From an uncultured Collinsella sp. (lineage in GTDB: Bacteria > Actinomycetota > Coriobacteriia > Coriobacteriales > Coriobacteriaceae), in assembly GCA_902464565.1 (NCBI GenBank), contig CABQJV010000022.1, positions 1 to 38,895 of the forward strand: a stretch of DNA of 38,895 nt, given 5' to 3'. Shown piece after piece: positions 7,963 through 15,239 of this stretch (positions within the stretch are counted from its first letter, which is position 1; every line of letters starts with the position of its first letter). The notes under the pieces were generated by a model, which did not search any database, had not been told where the DNA came from, and saw only the letters and a program-made list of their open reading frames with translations. The position numbers and the translations under genes are program-made.

Positions 7963-8019
7963 CTGTTAGAGTTGCAGGGATTGAATCCCGCTTATTCATG
8001 CGACATTGGAGTGACAACC

Positions 8020-9273
8020 TTGACCGCCGCAACCACGCCAAAAAGTAAGTCAACCGCCGCCGCGCTCTCCCCCGCGCGCACCAAGCTCTGCCTGGCGCTG
8101 CTCGTGTTGTTAGGCTTTTCGCTCGGCTGCTCGGAGTTCGTGGTCATCGGCATCGAAAGTGACTTGGCGACGGAACTCGGCGTATCGCTTGCCACCGCAG
8201 GCCAACTTATTAGCGTGTTCGCACTGATCTACGCTATCGCGACGCCGGTGCTCGCGCTCAGCACGGGGCGCTTCCGTCGTTACCAACTGCTCGTGTGCTA
8301 TAGCATCGTCTTTGTGCTCGGCAATTTGGTCATGGCGCTGGCACCCAACTTTCAAGTTCTGTTCGCCTCGCGCATCATCTTGGGCTCCGTCTCGGGCGCA
8401 CTGCTCGCCGTGGGCGTGACGTATATCCCCGAGCTGCTGTCCCCGCAGCAGACCTCACTCGCCATCTCGGTGGTGTACGGCGCGTTTTCCGTGGCAATGG
8501 TCTTTGTCACTTCGATCGGCAAGTTTGTGGCCGACACGCTCGACTGGCACGTGGCCATGTACGGCACGCTAACCTTTGCCGTTCTGATCTGCGGAGCGCT
8601 CGTGGCGTTTATGCCGCGCGCTGGGCAAACCGACGAGCCCGCCACCTTTCGCGAGCAGGCGGGTCTGCTACGCGAGCCGAGCATCATCACCGGTATGCTC
8701 ATCTTCTTGTTTGGCGTGGGATCGGTCTATGTGTTCTACGGCTACGTGACGCCTTATCTTGAGCAGGTGCTGGGCATGGGCACGGTCGAAGCCAGTACCA
8801 CGCTTATGGCCTACGGCGTGTTCTGCCTGATCTCGAACATCCTGGGCGGGTGGATCGATGCGCGCTTTGGCATGAAGGCGCTGCTGGTTACGTTTGTGCT
8901 GCAAGCTGCGGCGTTACTCGGGCTGTTTGCTGTGGGCGGCACCATGCCGCTCGCGCTGGTCTTTGTCTTTAGCTTGGCGCTGCTCATGTACCTGTTCTCG
9001 GTCTCGTGCATCACACACTTTATGGACGTGGCACGCAGCCGCCACCCCAAGTCGATGGTACTCGCAAGTTCGGTTGAGCCCATGGCGTTTAACGTCGGCA
9101 TCTCGTTTGGCACCGCAGTGGGCGGCGCCGTGGTAAGCAGCATTGGCATTGCGCACGTGGGCGCCGTGGGCGCCGCGTTCTCGCTTGTAGCCTGGGCGCT
9201 CACGCTGGTGACGATTAAGTTGGCTCGCTGGGAGCGCCGTCGTCAATCAGCACAGCCCCGGATGCAGGCATAG
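8020..9273 (+). CDS. MFS transporter, DHA1-type drug or sugar efflux (AraJ/NepI-like)
   Basis: The 417-residue protein has about 12 hydrophobic helices and the arrangement of DHA1 exporters. The first helix contains GFSLGCSEFVVIGIESDLATELGVS; a GRFRRYQLL loop follows helix 2, and the RIILGSVSGALLAVGVTYIPEL segment matches motif C-region helices 4-5. TTG at 8020 is chosen as start because GGAG lies eight bases before it. The in-frame GTG at 8011 overlaps that site. It is likely single, and the substrate is unknown. Confidence 0.88.
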   Translation: MTAATTPKSKSTAAALSPARTKLCLALLVLLGFSLGCSEFVVIGIESDLATELGVSLATAGQLISVFALIYAIATPVLALSTGRFRRYQLLVCYSIVFVLGNLVMALAPNFQVLFASRIILGSVSGALLAVGVTYIPELLSPQQTSLAISVVYGAFSVAMVFVTSIGKFVADTLDWHVAMYGTLTFAVLICGALVAFMPRAGQTDEPATFREQAGLLREPSIITGMLIFLFGVGSVYVFYGYVTPYLEQVLGMGTVEASTTLMAYGVFCLISNILGGWIDARFGMKALLVTFVLQAAALLGLFAVGGTMPLALVFVFSLALLMYLFSVSCITHFMDVARSRHPKSMVLASSVEPMAFNVGISFGTAVGGAVVSSIGIAHVGAVGAAFSLVAWALTLVTIKLARWERRRQSAQPRMQA

Positions 9274-9359
9274 GGGCGAACATAGCCCAAGGTGGCGAGC
9301 AACCGGTGAAAACCGTCCCATACGAGTAGTGTTTATCCGCCTGCAAGCTCCAGCAGTGC

Positions 9360-9454
9360 AATTTCGTGTACTTCAGATACACACTTTTCTACTATTTCGT
9401 GTATTCCAAGTACATGAAATCGTACTAAACTATGTATCTGAAGTACACGAAATT
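9360..9454. repeat. Three TGTA-N7-TACA dyads at 33 bp period inside a nested hairpin, upstream of DUF4143 ATPase 1
   Basis: TGTA-N7-TACA occurs at 9367-9381, 9400-9414 and 9433-9447, so the starts are exactly 33 bp apart twice. The outer units are mutually complementary (22 bp arms, 9360-9381 with 9433-9454), and ATTTCGTGTA/TACATGAAAT form an inner stem. The last dyad ends 21 bp before the ATPase ATG. A possible promoter (TTCCAA-16-TAAACT) would put the middle unit on the -35 box. This looks like an operator or iteron array; the binding protein is unknown. Confidence 0.75.
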
Positions 9455-9468
9455 GGAAAGGCGGCCCC

Positions 9469-10839
9469 ATGCGCAGATCAATCGAATCCGTTATCGAATC
9501 ATGGGCGACAAAGGACGCGTCGCGCCCCCTCCTCATCCGTGGTGCGCGACGCGTAGGCAAAACGTACGTTGCCGAGGAAATCGGCAGACGAATCGCCGGC
9601 GATGCGTTTGTCAAACTCGACTTTCAGACCGATCTTGAGCTGATCGCTCCGCTGTTCGACTGTCCCACCGACGACGTTGACGCCATCGTGGCGCGAATCT
9701 CAGACTATAAACGCACCCCCATTCGCAAAGAAACCGCCTTCATCCTGTTTGACGAGGTGCAGCTCTGCGAACGGACGCTCAACTCGCTTCGCTTTTTTTC
9801 GGGTTCGGGCTGGCGCATATGCGCGACCGGCAGTCAGCTCGGCGTCGCCACGCGCAAGCGCAAGTTGCCTTTTCCCAGCGGCGTTCGTCAAGAGACCATG
9901 CATCCTATGTCGTTCGAGGAGTTTCTCTGGGCGCTCGACGAGGAGCAGATGGCCAATGCCATTCGTACCCACGCCGGCACGCTCGAGACCTACGCCGCGC
10001 ACCAAGCCGCGCTCAGCCTGTTTCATCGATACCAGATCGTGGGCGGCATGCCCGCCGCCGTCAACGCATATCGCAAGACGTTATCCATCGAGGATGCGCG
10101 CGTCGAGCAGCGCGAAATCGACGAGACCTATACCGCCGATATGACCGACCCCGAAAACGGGATCAGCGGCGTGGCGGCGCGCAAGGTCTGGCGCTCCATT
10201 CCGTCCCAGCTGCTGAGATCGTCCACAAAAAAATTCAAGTACTCCGAGGTCGAACGCGGAGGCCGTCGCGCCAAGCTTATCGAGCCGCTCGACTGGCTCG
10301 AAGGCGCCGGCATCATATCGGTCAACAACCTGACCGAAGGCATCGAGCCTCCCCTCGTTCCCTTCGACGACGAAGATGGAAGTTTCTTTAAGGTCTATCT
10401 TCTCGATACCGGCCTCATGTTCTACAAACTCGGCATCAACCCGCGGCTCTGGCTCGACCTCAAAGTGGATTCCGCCATAGCGCTATCTTCCGACTTCCGA
10501 GGCGCCCTGGCGGAAAACTCGGTCATGCAAGCATTTTCGGGCAATAGCTTGCAGACGTATTACTGGGTGCCGCCGTCGTCTTGGAAGACGACCGGCGAGC
10601 TCGATTTTTTACTTCAGACCGACCGTATGGAAATTGTGCCCGTCGAAGTAAAGTCCGCACGTAACGTGCGCGCGAGAACCCTCGGGTCGTTTATGGACAA
10701 AGCCCGATCGCCATATGCCTACATTTTGTCCGAGAACAATTTTTCCCGCAGCGAAACCGATGACGGGCGCGAGCTGCGCCACCTCCCCTTGTACGCAGCG
10801 GGCTTAATTGGAGCAAACTGCCTCAAGAGCAGTCTGTAA
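9469..10839 (+). CDS. AAA_14/DUF4143 ATP-binding protein 1
   Basis: The 456-residue protein has an N-terminal P-loop ATPase: Walker A GARRVGKT at 25-32 and Walker B FILFDEVQ near 90-97, then GSGWRICATGSQLG as a sensor-like strand. A MHPMSFEEFLWALDEEQ segment and GGMPAAVNAY lead into the C-terminal DUF4143 region. That region contains GELDFLLQ and VPVEVKSA, resembling a PD-(D/E)XK nuclease fold. These proteins are widespread in gut bacteria and archaea and their role is poorly known. The ATG follows GGAAAGG. It is probably cotranscribed with the phosphatase 33 bp downstream. The triple 33 bp repeat upstream suggests autoregulation. Confidence 0.9.
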   Translation: MRRSIESVIESWATKDASRPLLIRGARRVGKTYVAEEIGRRIAGDAFVKLDFQTDLELIAPLFDCPTDDVDAIVARISDYKRTPIRKETAFILFDEVQLCERTLNSLRFFSGSGWRICATGSQLGVATRKRKLPFPSGVRQETMHPMSFEEFLWALDEEQMANAIRTHAGTLETYAAHQAALSLFHRYQIVGGMPAAVNAYRKTLSIEDARVEQREIDETYTADMTDPENGISGVAARKVWRSIPSQLLRSSTKKFKYSEVERGGRRAKLIEPLDWLEGAGIISVNNLTEGIEPPLVPFDDEDGSFFKVYLLDTGLMFYKLGINPRLWLDLKVDSAIALSSDFRGALAENSVMQAFSGNSLQTYYWVPPSSWKTTGELDFLLQTDRMEIVPVEVKSARNVRARTLGSFMDKARSPYAYILSENNFSRSETDDGRELRHLPLYAAGLIGANCLKSSL

Positions 10840-10872
10840 GCCCTGCGCGACCGCCTAGAAAGTAAGCCGCTC

Positions 10873-11319
10873 ATGCAACGCATTCTTTTTATCTGCTATG
10901 GAAACATCTGCCGCTCGACGATGGCTGAGTCGGTGTTTACCGAGCTGGTGCGGCGCGCCGGGCGCGCGGGCGAGTTTGTCATTGACTCCGCTGCGACCTC
11001 GACCGAGGAGATCGGCAACCCGCCACACCACGGTACCGTTGCCAAGCTACGCGAGGTCGGGATTCCCGTCGTCGCACATCGCGCACGTCAGGTGCGTCGC
11101 GCGGAGTATGGCGACTGGGACCACATTGTCTATATGGACGACGAGAACGCCCGCGCCCTGTACCGAATTTTTGGGAAGGACCCCGATGGCAAGATCTCGC
11201 GCCTGCTCGATTGGACCGATCGCCCCGGCGACGTGGCCGACCCCTGGTACACCGGCAATTTCGACGCCACCTACCGCGATGTACTCGCCGGTTGCACCGC
11301 CATGCTCGAGCAGCTGTAG
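10873..11319 (+). CDS. Low-molecular-weight protein-tyrosine phosphatase
   Basis: The 148-residue cytoplasmic enzyme removes phosphate from tyrosine. The catalytic loop CYGNICRS (Cys8-X5-Arg14) is at the N-terminus, and the general-acid Asp is in DPWYTGNF near residue 120. Length and motif order match the family. It lies 33 bp after the DUF4143 ATPase with only a weak ribosome-binding site (GAAAGTAAG), so coupling to that gene is likely. No tyrosine kinase gene is nearby, and its targets are unknown. Confidence 0.93.
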   Translation: MQRILFICYGNICRSTMAESVFTELVRRAGRAGEFVIDSAATSTEEIGNPPHHGTVAKLREVGIPVVAHRARQVRRAEYGDWDHIVYMDDENARALYRIFGKDPDGKISRLLDWTDRPGDVADPWYTGNFDATYRDVLAGCTAMLEQL

Positions 11320-11362
11320 GCGCTCGGGCGGCGCGGGCACACGGGCCACGCCATCGGCATAA

Positions 11363-11460
11363 AACGAGCGTGGATTTTCTCCCACTTTGAGCGTTCGAGT
11401 GCGCTCTAAACGGGAGAAAATCCACGCTCGTTATCTCGGTGGGAGAAAATCCACACTCAT
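11363..11460. repeat. Long hairpin with perfect 21 bp arms plus a third, duplicated arm
   Basis: The left arm at 11363-11383 (AACGAGCGTGGATTTTCTCCC less its last base when quoted) is exactly complementary to 11412-11432. An inner GAGCG/CGCTC stem lies in the loop. A near copy of the right arm (GGGAGAAAATCCACACTCAT) follows at about 11441-11460, so the left arm has two possible partners. It lies between convergent genes, where it could act as a two-way terminator. Confidence 0.8.
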
Positions 11461-11462
11461 GA

Positions 11463-11493
11463 ATGTGACAAAGGGACTGTCCCTTTGTCACAT
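11463..11493. repeat. TGTGACAAAGGGAC hairpin, perfect copy
   Basis: ATGTGACAAAGGGA and TCCCTTTGTCACAT (14 bp) enclose the loop CTG. It sits between the converging phosphatase and second ATPase genes, 12 bp beyond the ATPase stop. The same core recurs at 13009, 23925, 7930 and 2658. Confidence 0.85.
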
Positions 11494-11505
11494 CCGGGAC
11501 TGGCC

Positions 11506-12867
11506 CTAGACCGGCTTGACCTCCAGCTTTATCCCCTCGGCGCAGGAGTCGCCCAAAACATCCGAAAGGGCCCAGGTCGCATATAGCGGCAAATAGAGAA
11601 CCGCTCCGTTGCGCTCAACGTTGCCTCTCGAGAAAACAATCCCGAGCCTTACGCCATATTCAGCCGTATCAAGCACATGACCGAGCGCAGCGTGCGCGTG
11701 GTAATAGGAGCCCGATTTAACCTCGATCGGAACAGCCGTCCCATCCGGTCCGTCGACCACAAAGTCCACTTCACCGCGCTTTTTTGTCTGATAGTAGTAA
11801 AGCTGGCGATTTTGGGCAGCCAGCTGCTGGGCCACCACGTTTTCGTAAATGCCGCCCAGATTGGGCTCCTTGCTATCAAGATACGCCGCTTGGGCGACTC
11901 CAACGGGGTAGCGCGCCATCAACATGCCCGTATCCGATTGGTATAGCTTGAACTGCGATGGCCGTGCCGTCTTGAGCAGGGGCGACTTTGGCTCGGTTAC
12001 GATATCGGCTTTGAGAGCAACGCCGGCATCGACAAGCCAGACAAAATCTCGCTGGTACTTCTCATAATGCGCCTTGGGGTCAATGGAATTGAGCACGAAA
12101 CGCTTGTGTTCGCCCTCAAGCATAATGGGGAGCTGATCGTAGATGCCCTGCACCTGAAGGGCACGCCCGCTTGCATACTTGGAAATATCCCGTCGGTACT
12201 GTTCGTTGAGCTCGGACTGTAGCTGACGAACAGAGGCAAGGTCGCCCTGCGTGTCAAGGAAACGCTGCACGACCTCCGGCATTCCGCCGACAACGGTATA
12301 GGTCCTGAAGTTTGCCATCATCGCGTCATGAATGTAATCAGGAATGGGCCTCTCGCTGATACACGCGTCACGTATCGTTTGGCGAGCCCCCTCGCTCACT
12401 CCGGTTGCCCAGCAAAACTCCTCAAAATCGAGCGGGAACATCCTAAGCTCGTGGACATACCCCACGGGATAGGACCTGACGCCCTTGAACTGGGTCCCAA
12501 GCATTGACCCCGAAAACACCCAGCGGCACCTCCCGTCCTCAACAAGGAACTTTGCCATCGTCATGATGTCGGGAGCTTCTTGGACCTCATCGATAAACAC
12601 AAGCGTTTTGCCTGGCGCAATCGACTTTCCCGAAAGAAGCGTCACCCTGCTGATGAAATCATCGGCATCCCGCGCCTCGAGAAGAGCATCTTTTGCCTGG
12701 CGATTTTCCATGAGGTTAAGCTCGATGTAGGTTGCATGGTTGGCTTTGCCAAATGCGCGAATCGAATAGCTTTTGCCGATCTGGCGAGAACCCGTAATGA
12801 ACAAGGCCTTTTGCTCGGAAGACTTCAGCCAACGCTCCAGCTCTGCCGCTATTTTCCTGCGCAGCAT
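11506..12867 (-). CDS. AAA_14/DUF4143 ATP-binding protein 2
   Basis: The 453-residue protein shares its plan with the protein at 9469 but is clearly divergent. Walker A is GSRQIGKS at 26-33 and Walker B LVFIDEVQEAPDI near 90-100, followed by the sensor-like WVFSGSMLG. Next come FPLDFEEFCWATGV, VVGGMPEVVQRF, and a C-terminal GEVDFVVDGPDG with VPIEVKSGSYYHAH, which again resembles a PD-(D/E)XK core. The ATG follows GAGGAGGG. It is transcribed alone, convergent with the phosphatase. Three 33 bp direct repeats precede it, at the same distance as the dyads before ATPase 1. Confidence 0.9.
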   Translation of the reverse strand: MLRRKIAAELERWLKSSEQKALFITGSRQIGKSYSIRAFGKANHATYIELNLMENRQAKDALLEARDADDFISRVTLLSGKSIAPGKTLVFIDEVQEAPDIMTMAKFLVEDGRCRWVFSGSMLGTQFKGVRSYPVGYVHELRMFPLDFEEFCWATGVSEGARQTIRDACISERPIPDYIHDAMMANFRTYTVVGGMPEVVQRFLDTQGDLASVRQLQSELNEQYRRDISKYASGRALQVQGIYDQLPIMLEGEHKRFVLNSIDPKAHYEKYQRDFVWLVDAGVALKADIVTEPKSPLLKTARPSQFKLYQSDTGMLMARYPVGVAQAAYLDSKEPNLGGIYENVVAQQLAAQNRQLYYYQTKKRGEVDFVVDGPDGTAVPIEVKSGSYYHAHAALGHVLDTAEYGVRLGIVFSRGNVERNGAVLYLPLYATWALSDVLGDSCAEGIKLEVKPV

Positions 12868-12887
12868 AGGCCCTCCTCAGTGTCATC

Positions 12888-12986
12888 AAATGAAATGCAA
12901 AGTTTTATACGCTTGATTATCGATGAAATGCAGAGTTTTTAGAACCTAAAATCGGATGAAATGCAGAGATTTGAGATTACAAGCAC
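12888..12986. repeat. Three direct repeats (ATGAAATGCARAG) at 33 bp period upstream of DUF4143 ATPase 2
   Basis: TGAAATGCA starts at 12891, 12924 and 12957, exactly 33 bp apart twice. The conserved core is about 17 bp (ATGAAATGCA, A or G, AG, then A/T and TTT) and the remaining 15 bp vary. The gene-proximal unit begins 23 bp from the start codon at 12867. Read towards the gene, a possible TATAAA -10 box lies between the proximal and middle units, so the middle unit would cover the -35 region. It is probably an operator or iteron set. Confidence 0.75.
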
Positions 12987-13008
12987 AATAGAAGGAACAC
13001 CACCGGCG

Positions 13009-13041
13009 AATGTGACAAAGGGACTGTCCCTTTGTCACATT
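13009..13041. repeat. TGTGACAAAGGGAC hairpin, perfect 15 bp copy
   Basis: AATGTGACAAAGGGA at 13009-13023 pairs exactly with 13027-13041 around the loop CTG. It lies just beyond the stop of the TIGR04076 gene (minus strand), where it could stop transcription, although no U run follows. Confidence 0.85.
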
Positions 13042-13049
13042 GCGCTCGA

Positions 13050-13379
13050 CTATTCGTCGACGATCTCGGCAAGCCAGACGTTCAGCGTATCGACCTCGGG
13101 GCAGCAGAACTTTGCCGTACCAGGCTCGTTGCCGGGCACGGTTCCGCCATAGCGCAAGATATCGATATAGGGAAAGCCCACATGGCAGGCCATGGCGCAC
13201 ATCTTGCCGCGATCTCGGTCGAAGTCAAAAACGTCGCCCGGCTTGTGCCCGTGATGGCAGCGGCATGTGCCCAACTGGTCCACGCAACTCACGCGGATAC
13301 GTGGACGCTTTCCACGCGGCGCGCCGAGCGGCTTGCCCCCGCCCGCAGGCCTGGCGCCGTTCTCGCCAGCGTTACTCAT
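13050..13379 (-). CDS. TIGR04076 family protein
   Basis: A small, cysteine-rich protein of 109 residues and unknown function. The family pattern is visible: QLGTCRCHHGHKPGDVFDFD, then MCAMACHVGFPYIDILRYGGTVP and a late CCPEVDTLNVWLAEI. The clustered Cys and His residues suggest metal binding, which is inference. The first 25 residues are basic and low in complexity. Its ATG overlaps the stop of the kinase gene by 8 nt, so it is probably translated by coupling to that gene. Confidence 0.8.
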   Translation of the reverse strand: MSNAGENGARPAGGGKPLGAPRGKRPRIRVSCVDQLGTCRCHHGHKPGDVFDFDRDRGKMCAMACHVGFPYIDILRYGGTVPGNEPGTAKFCCPEVDTLNVWLAEIVDE

Positions 13380-14196
13380 GGTCGATCACATCCAGGCAGG
13401 CCTCGATGGGAAGGCCGGCCGACTTGTCCTCTTGGTCGGCATTGCGCTCGATAAGCTCCGCTACCACGCGCATGGCATCGCTCGTCGCGCGCTGAAGGCT
13501 CCAACCGGCCATAACGCGGCCGACGAGCACCGCCGAGAACGTGTCGCCCGTGCCCGGGAAATAAACCGGAATGAGCTCAAAGGGAATCGTAAAGTACTCC
13601 CCCGCCACATGGTCGTAACCGATAACCGCGTTCGTGCCATTGACCACGGCGCTCGTAATGACCACCGACTTGGCACCCAGCTCGCGCACGGCGTCCACAA
13701 GGGCGCGGGCCTCGTCGGGCGTGATTTGCTCGGCGATAGGCGTATCGGTGAGCAGGCATGCCTCGGTATAGTTGGGCACCGCGTAGTCTGCGCACTCCAG
13801 CAGATGCCGCATAAGGCCAATCGTGGACTCGGGCACGCCCGCATAGAGCTTGCCGTTGTCGCCCATGATAGGGTCGACGAACACCTTGGTACCCTTTTGC
13901 GCGCGACGGTGGCAGAAGTCCGAAATGATGCGCGTCTCTTCCTCGGTCACGATAAAGCCGGTAGAGATGGCGTCGAACTCAAAGCCGAGCTCCTCCCAGA
14001 TGGCGAGGCTCTGGCGCACGTACTCGGTGGTGTCGTGGATGTAGAACTTGGGATAGTTGAGCGTATCGGAAACGAGCGCCGTCGGCAGGTTATGGATACG
14101 GTAGCCCATGTGCGACAGCACCGGCAGCATGGCGGAAAGCGCGACCTTGCCGTAGCCGCACATATCGTTGATCAGCAGCAGCTGAGTGTTCTTCAT
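13372..14196 (-). CDS. Pyridoxamine/pyridoxal kinase family protein (PdxY-like)
   Basis: The 274-residue ribokinase-fold enzyme would phosphorylate a B6 vitamer with ATP. It begins with LLLINDMCGYGKVALSAMLPVLSHMG, like PdxY-type kinases, and has VDPIMGDNGKLY, the anion-hole motif FPGTGDTFSAVLVG with the catalytic Asp, and VPNYTEACLLT. The ATG at 14196 has AGGGAGACC before it; the open frame extends 23 codons upstream but without a comparable site. It overlaps the downstream TIGR04076 gene. A related hydroxymethylpyrimidine kinase activity cannot be excluded. Confidence 0.85.
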   Translation of the reverse strand: MKNTQLLLINDMCGYGKVALSAMLPVLSHMGYRIHNLPTALVSDTLNYPKFYIHDTTEYVRQSLAIWEELGFEFDAISTGFIVTEEETRIISDFCHRRAQKGTKVFVDPIMGDNGKLYAGVPESTIGLMRHLLECADYAVPNYTEACLLTDTPIAEQITPDEARALVDAVRELGAKSVVITSAVVNGTNAVIGYDHVAGEYFTIPFELIPVYFPGTGDTFSAVLVGRVMAGWSLQRATSDAMRVVAELIERNADQEDKSAGLPIEACLDVIDHE

Positions 14197-14325
14197 GAGG
14201 GTCTCCCTTGGTTCGGGCACGGCGCAGCAGCGCCACAGTGCGACTAAGTGTAGCGCAGGGAGCACGGCAGGCGGGCGCTGGTGCCGTGGAGGTCGAATTG
14301 TTGCGGAAAGGTTACGGGAAGGAAG

Positions 14326-14633
14326 TTAGTCGTTGGGGACGTTCTTAAATGACTAGTCAAACAAGAACGTCCCCAACGACTAACCCAACGACTATCAGCG
14401 CAAGGAGTGTCCCCAAGTGCCGGCACATAAGGAACGTCCCTAAGTGCCAAAACGACTGGTCGGGCAACACCGATGTTTTGGCGAAGTCAGCGAAAACTCG
14501 CCAGAGTGAGCAAGGTGCCTTGAAACGAGGCGGCATTGACCTTCTGGTCATGCCGCCGAAGTTGAAAGGCAGATTGCCGCTCTGGCGGGTTTGCAGCGTC
14601 GAGCCGTTACGCGGTTTGGTAAAACCGCGTAAC
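14326..14633. repeat. Composite multi-hairpin element, copy 2
   Basis: Stem 1 (14326-14345 with 14364-14383) is 20 bp and nearly identical to copy 1, including the loop with GACTAGTC. A 14384-14450 linker has two further GTCCC-containing units (GTGTCCCCAAGTGCC, CGTCCCTAAGTGCC). Stem 2 (14529-14557) keeps GACC-TTCT-GGTC but has GGCGGCAT/ATGCCGCC as outer arms. GGCA/TGCC replaces GACA/TGTC at 14568-14578. Stem 3 (14606-14633) is 12 bp with a GGTA loop. It occupies most of the 536 bp gap between the kinase and marR; no gene is seen there. Confidence 0.8.
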
Positions 14634-14648
14634 CACTAGTTTGGTACC

Positions 14649-14677
14649 TTGACATTCATTTCTCATGCTCCTAGATT
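14649..14677 (+). promoter_or_regulatory. Promoter of the marR-ABC exporter operon
   Basis: TTGACA at 14649-14654 and TAGATT at 14672-14677 are separated by 17 bp. Transcription would start near 14685, inside the inverted repeat that follows. This is a strong match to a vegetative sigma factor promoter, judged by sequence only. Confidence 0.6.
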
Positions 14678-14678
14678 G

Positions 14679-14708
14679 GTTAGGCACAAAACAATTCCAC
14701 TACCTAAC
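14679..14708. promoter_or_regulatory. Probable MarR operator
   Basis: GTTAGG at 14679-14684 and CCTAAC at 14703-14708 form an inverted repeat immediately after the -10 box and before the marR ribosome-binding site. This position suits autorepression by the adjacent MarR protein. The arms are short, so the assignment is tentative. Confidence 0.5.
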
Positions 14709-14732
14709 TAAAGAAAGGAGCAACACTAATTC

Positions 14733-15239
14733 ATGTGCGATGAACCTCTTAACCTTTGTTCGCACGAGCCCGGCGGCGACCCGTCACAGCCGGCGGATGC
14801 ACCCGAAGCGGTTAGCTCAGAAGACAAGCTTGCCAAGCGAATCCTCAATGGGCTTGGGTTTTGCGGCCATTACATGCATTTTCATGGCGGAGGCGTGTCC
14901 GGCAAGGCGCCCATCATCTGCCTGCTGGCCAAGCAACCCGGCGGCGAGATGTCGCAGCAGGAACTCGGCATGCACTTTGACCTCAAGCCGGGGTCGCTTT
15001 CCGAGATCCTGTCCAAACTCGAGCTCAACGGCCTCATCGAGCGCAGCCGTAACCCCAAGGATCGACGGCAGCTCACCATTCGCCTGACCGAAACCGGCCG
15101 GGAAAACGCCCGCATCGACCAGGCAGCCCGCATTCGCTTTAGAGAGCAGGCCTTTGGTGCCCTCACCCACGACGAGCGCGAGCAGCTCGCCGAAATGCTC
15201 GAGAAAATCCGTGTAACCTGGGAGGAACTGGATGATTAA
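14733..15239 (+). CDS. MarR family transcriptional regulator
   Basis: The 168-residue protein has the winged-helix core of the MarR family: MSQQELGMHFDLKPGSLSEILSKLELNGLIERS, then the wing RNPKDRRQLTIRLTETGRE. The first 30 residues are an acidic, proline-rich leader with several cysteines. It overlaps the first ABC gene by 8 nt, so the three genes form one unit. It probably represses the exporter and responds to a transported compound. GAAAGGAG lies 12 bases before the ATG, slightly far. Confidence 0.92.
   Translation: MCDEPLNLCSHEPGGDPSQPADAPEAVSSEDKLAKRILNGLGFCGHYMHFHGGGVSGKAPIICLLAKQPGGEMSQQELGMHFDLKPGSLSEILSKLELNGLIERSRNPKDRRQLTIRLTETGRENARIDQAARIRFREQAFGALTHDEREQLAEMLEKIRVTWEELDD

Noticed and set aside
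7090..8019. In-frame upstream extension of the MFS gene
   Set aside because: It overlaps the opposite-strand membrane protein and two hairpins; TTG 8020 has the proper ribosome-binding site.
9329..9556. Peptide with 11-residue repeats (FRVLQIH, FRVFQVHEIV)
   Set aside because: The repeats follow from the 33 bp DNA array and also appear on the other strand, so a coding role is unlikely.
9360..12986. CRISPR array
   Set aside because: Only three units per site, no 30 bp class spacers and no cas genes; the repeat cores are short and the gaps are too small.
14349..14639. Open frame with GIDLLVMP across composite element copy 2
   Set aside because: The frame is not kept in copy 1, while pairing is, so the element is better explained by structure than by coding.
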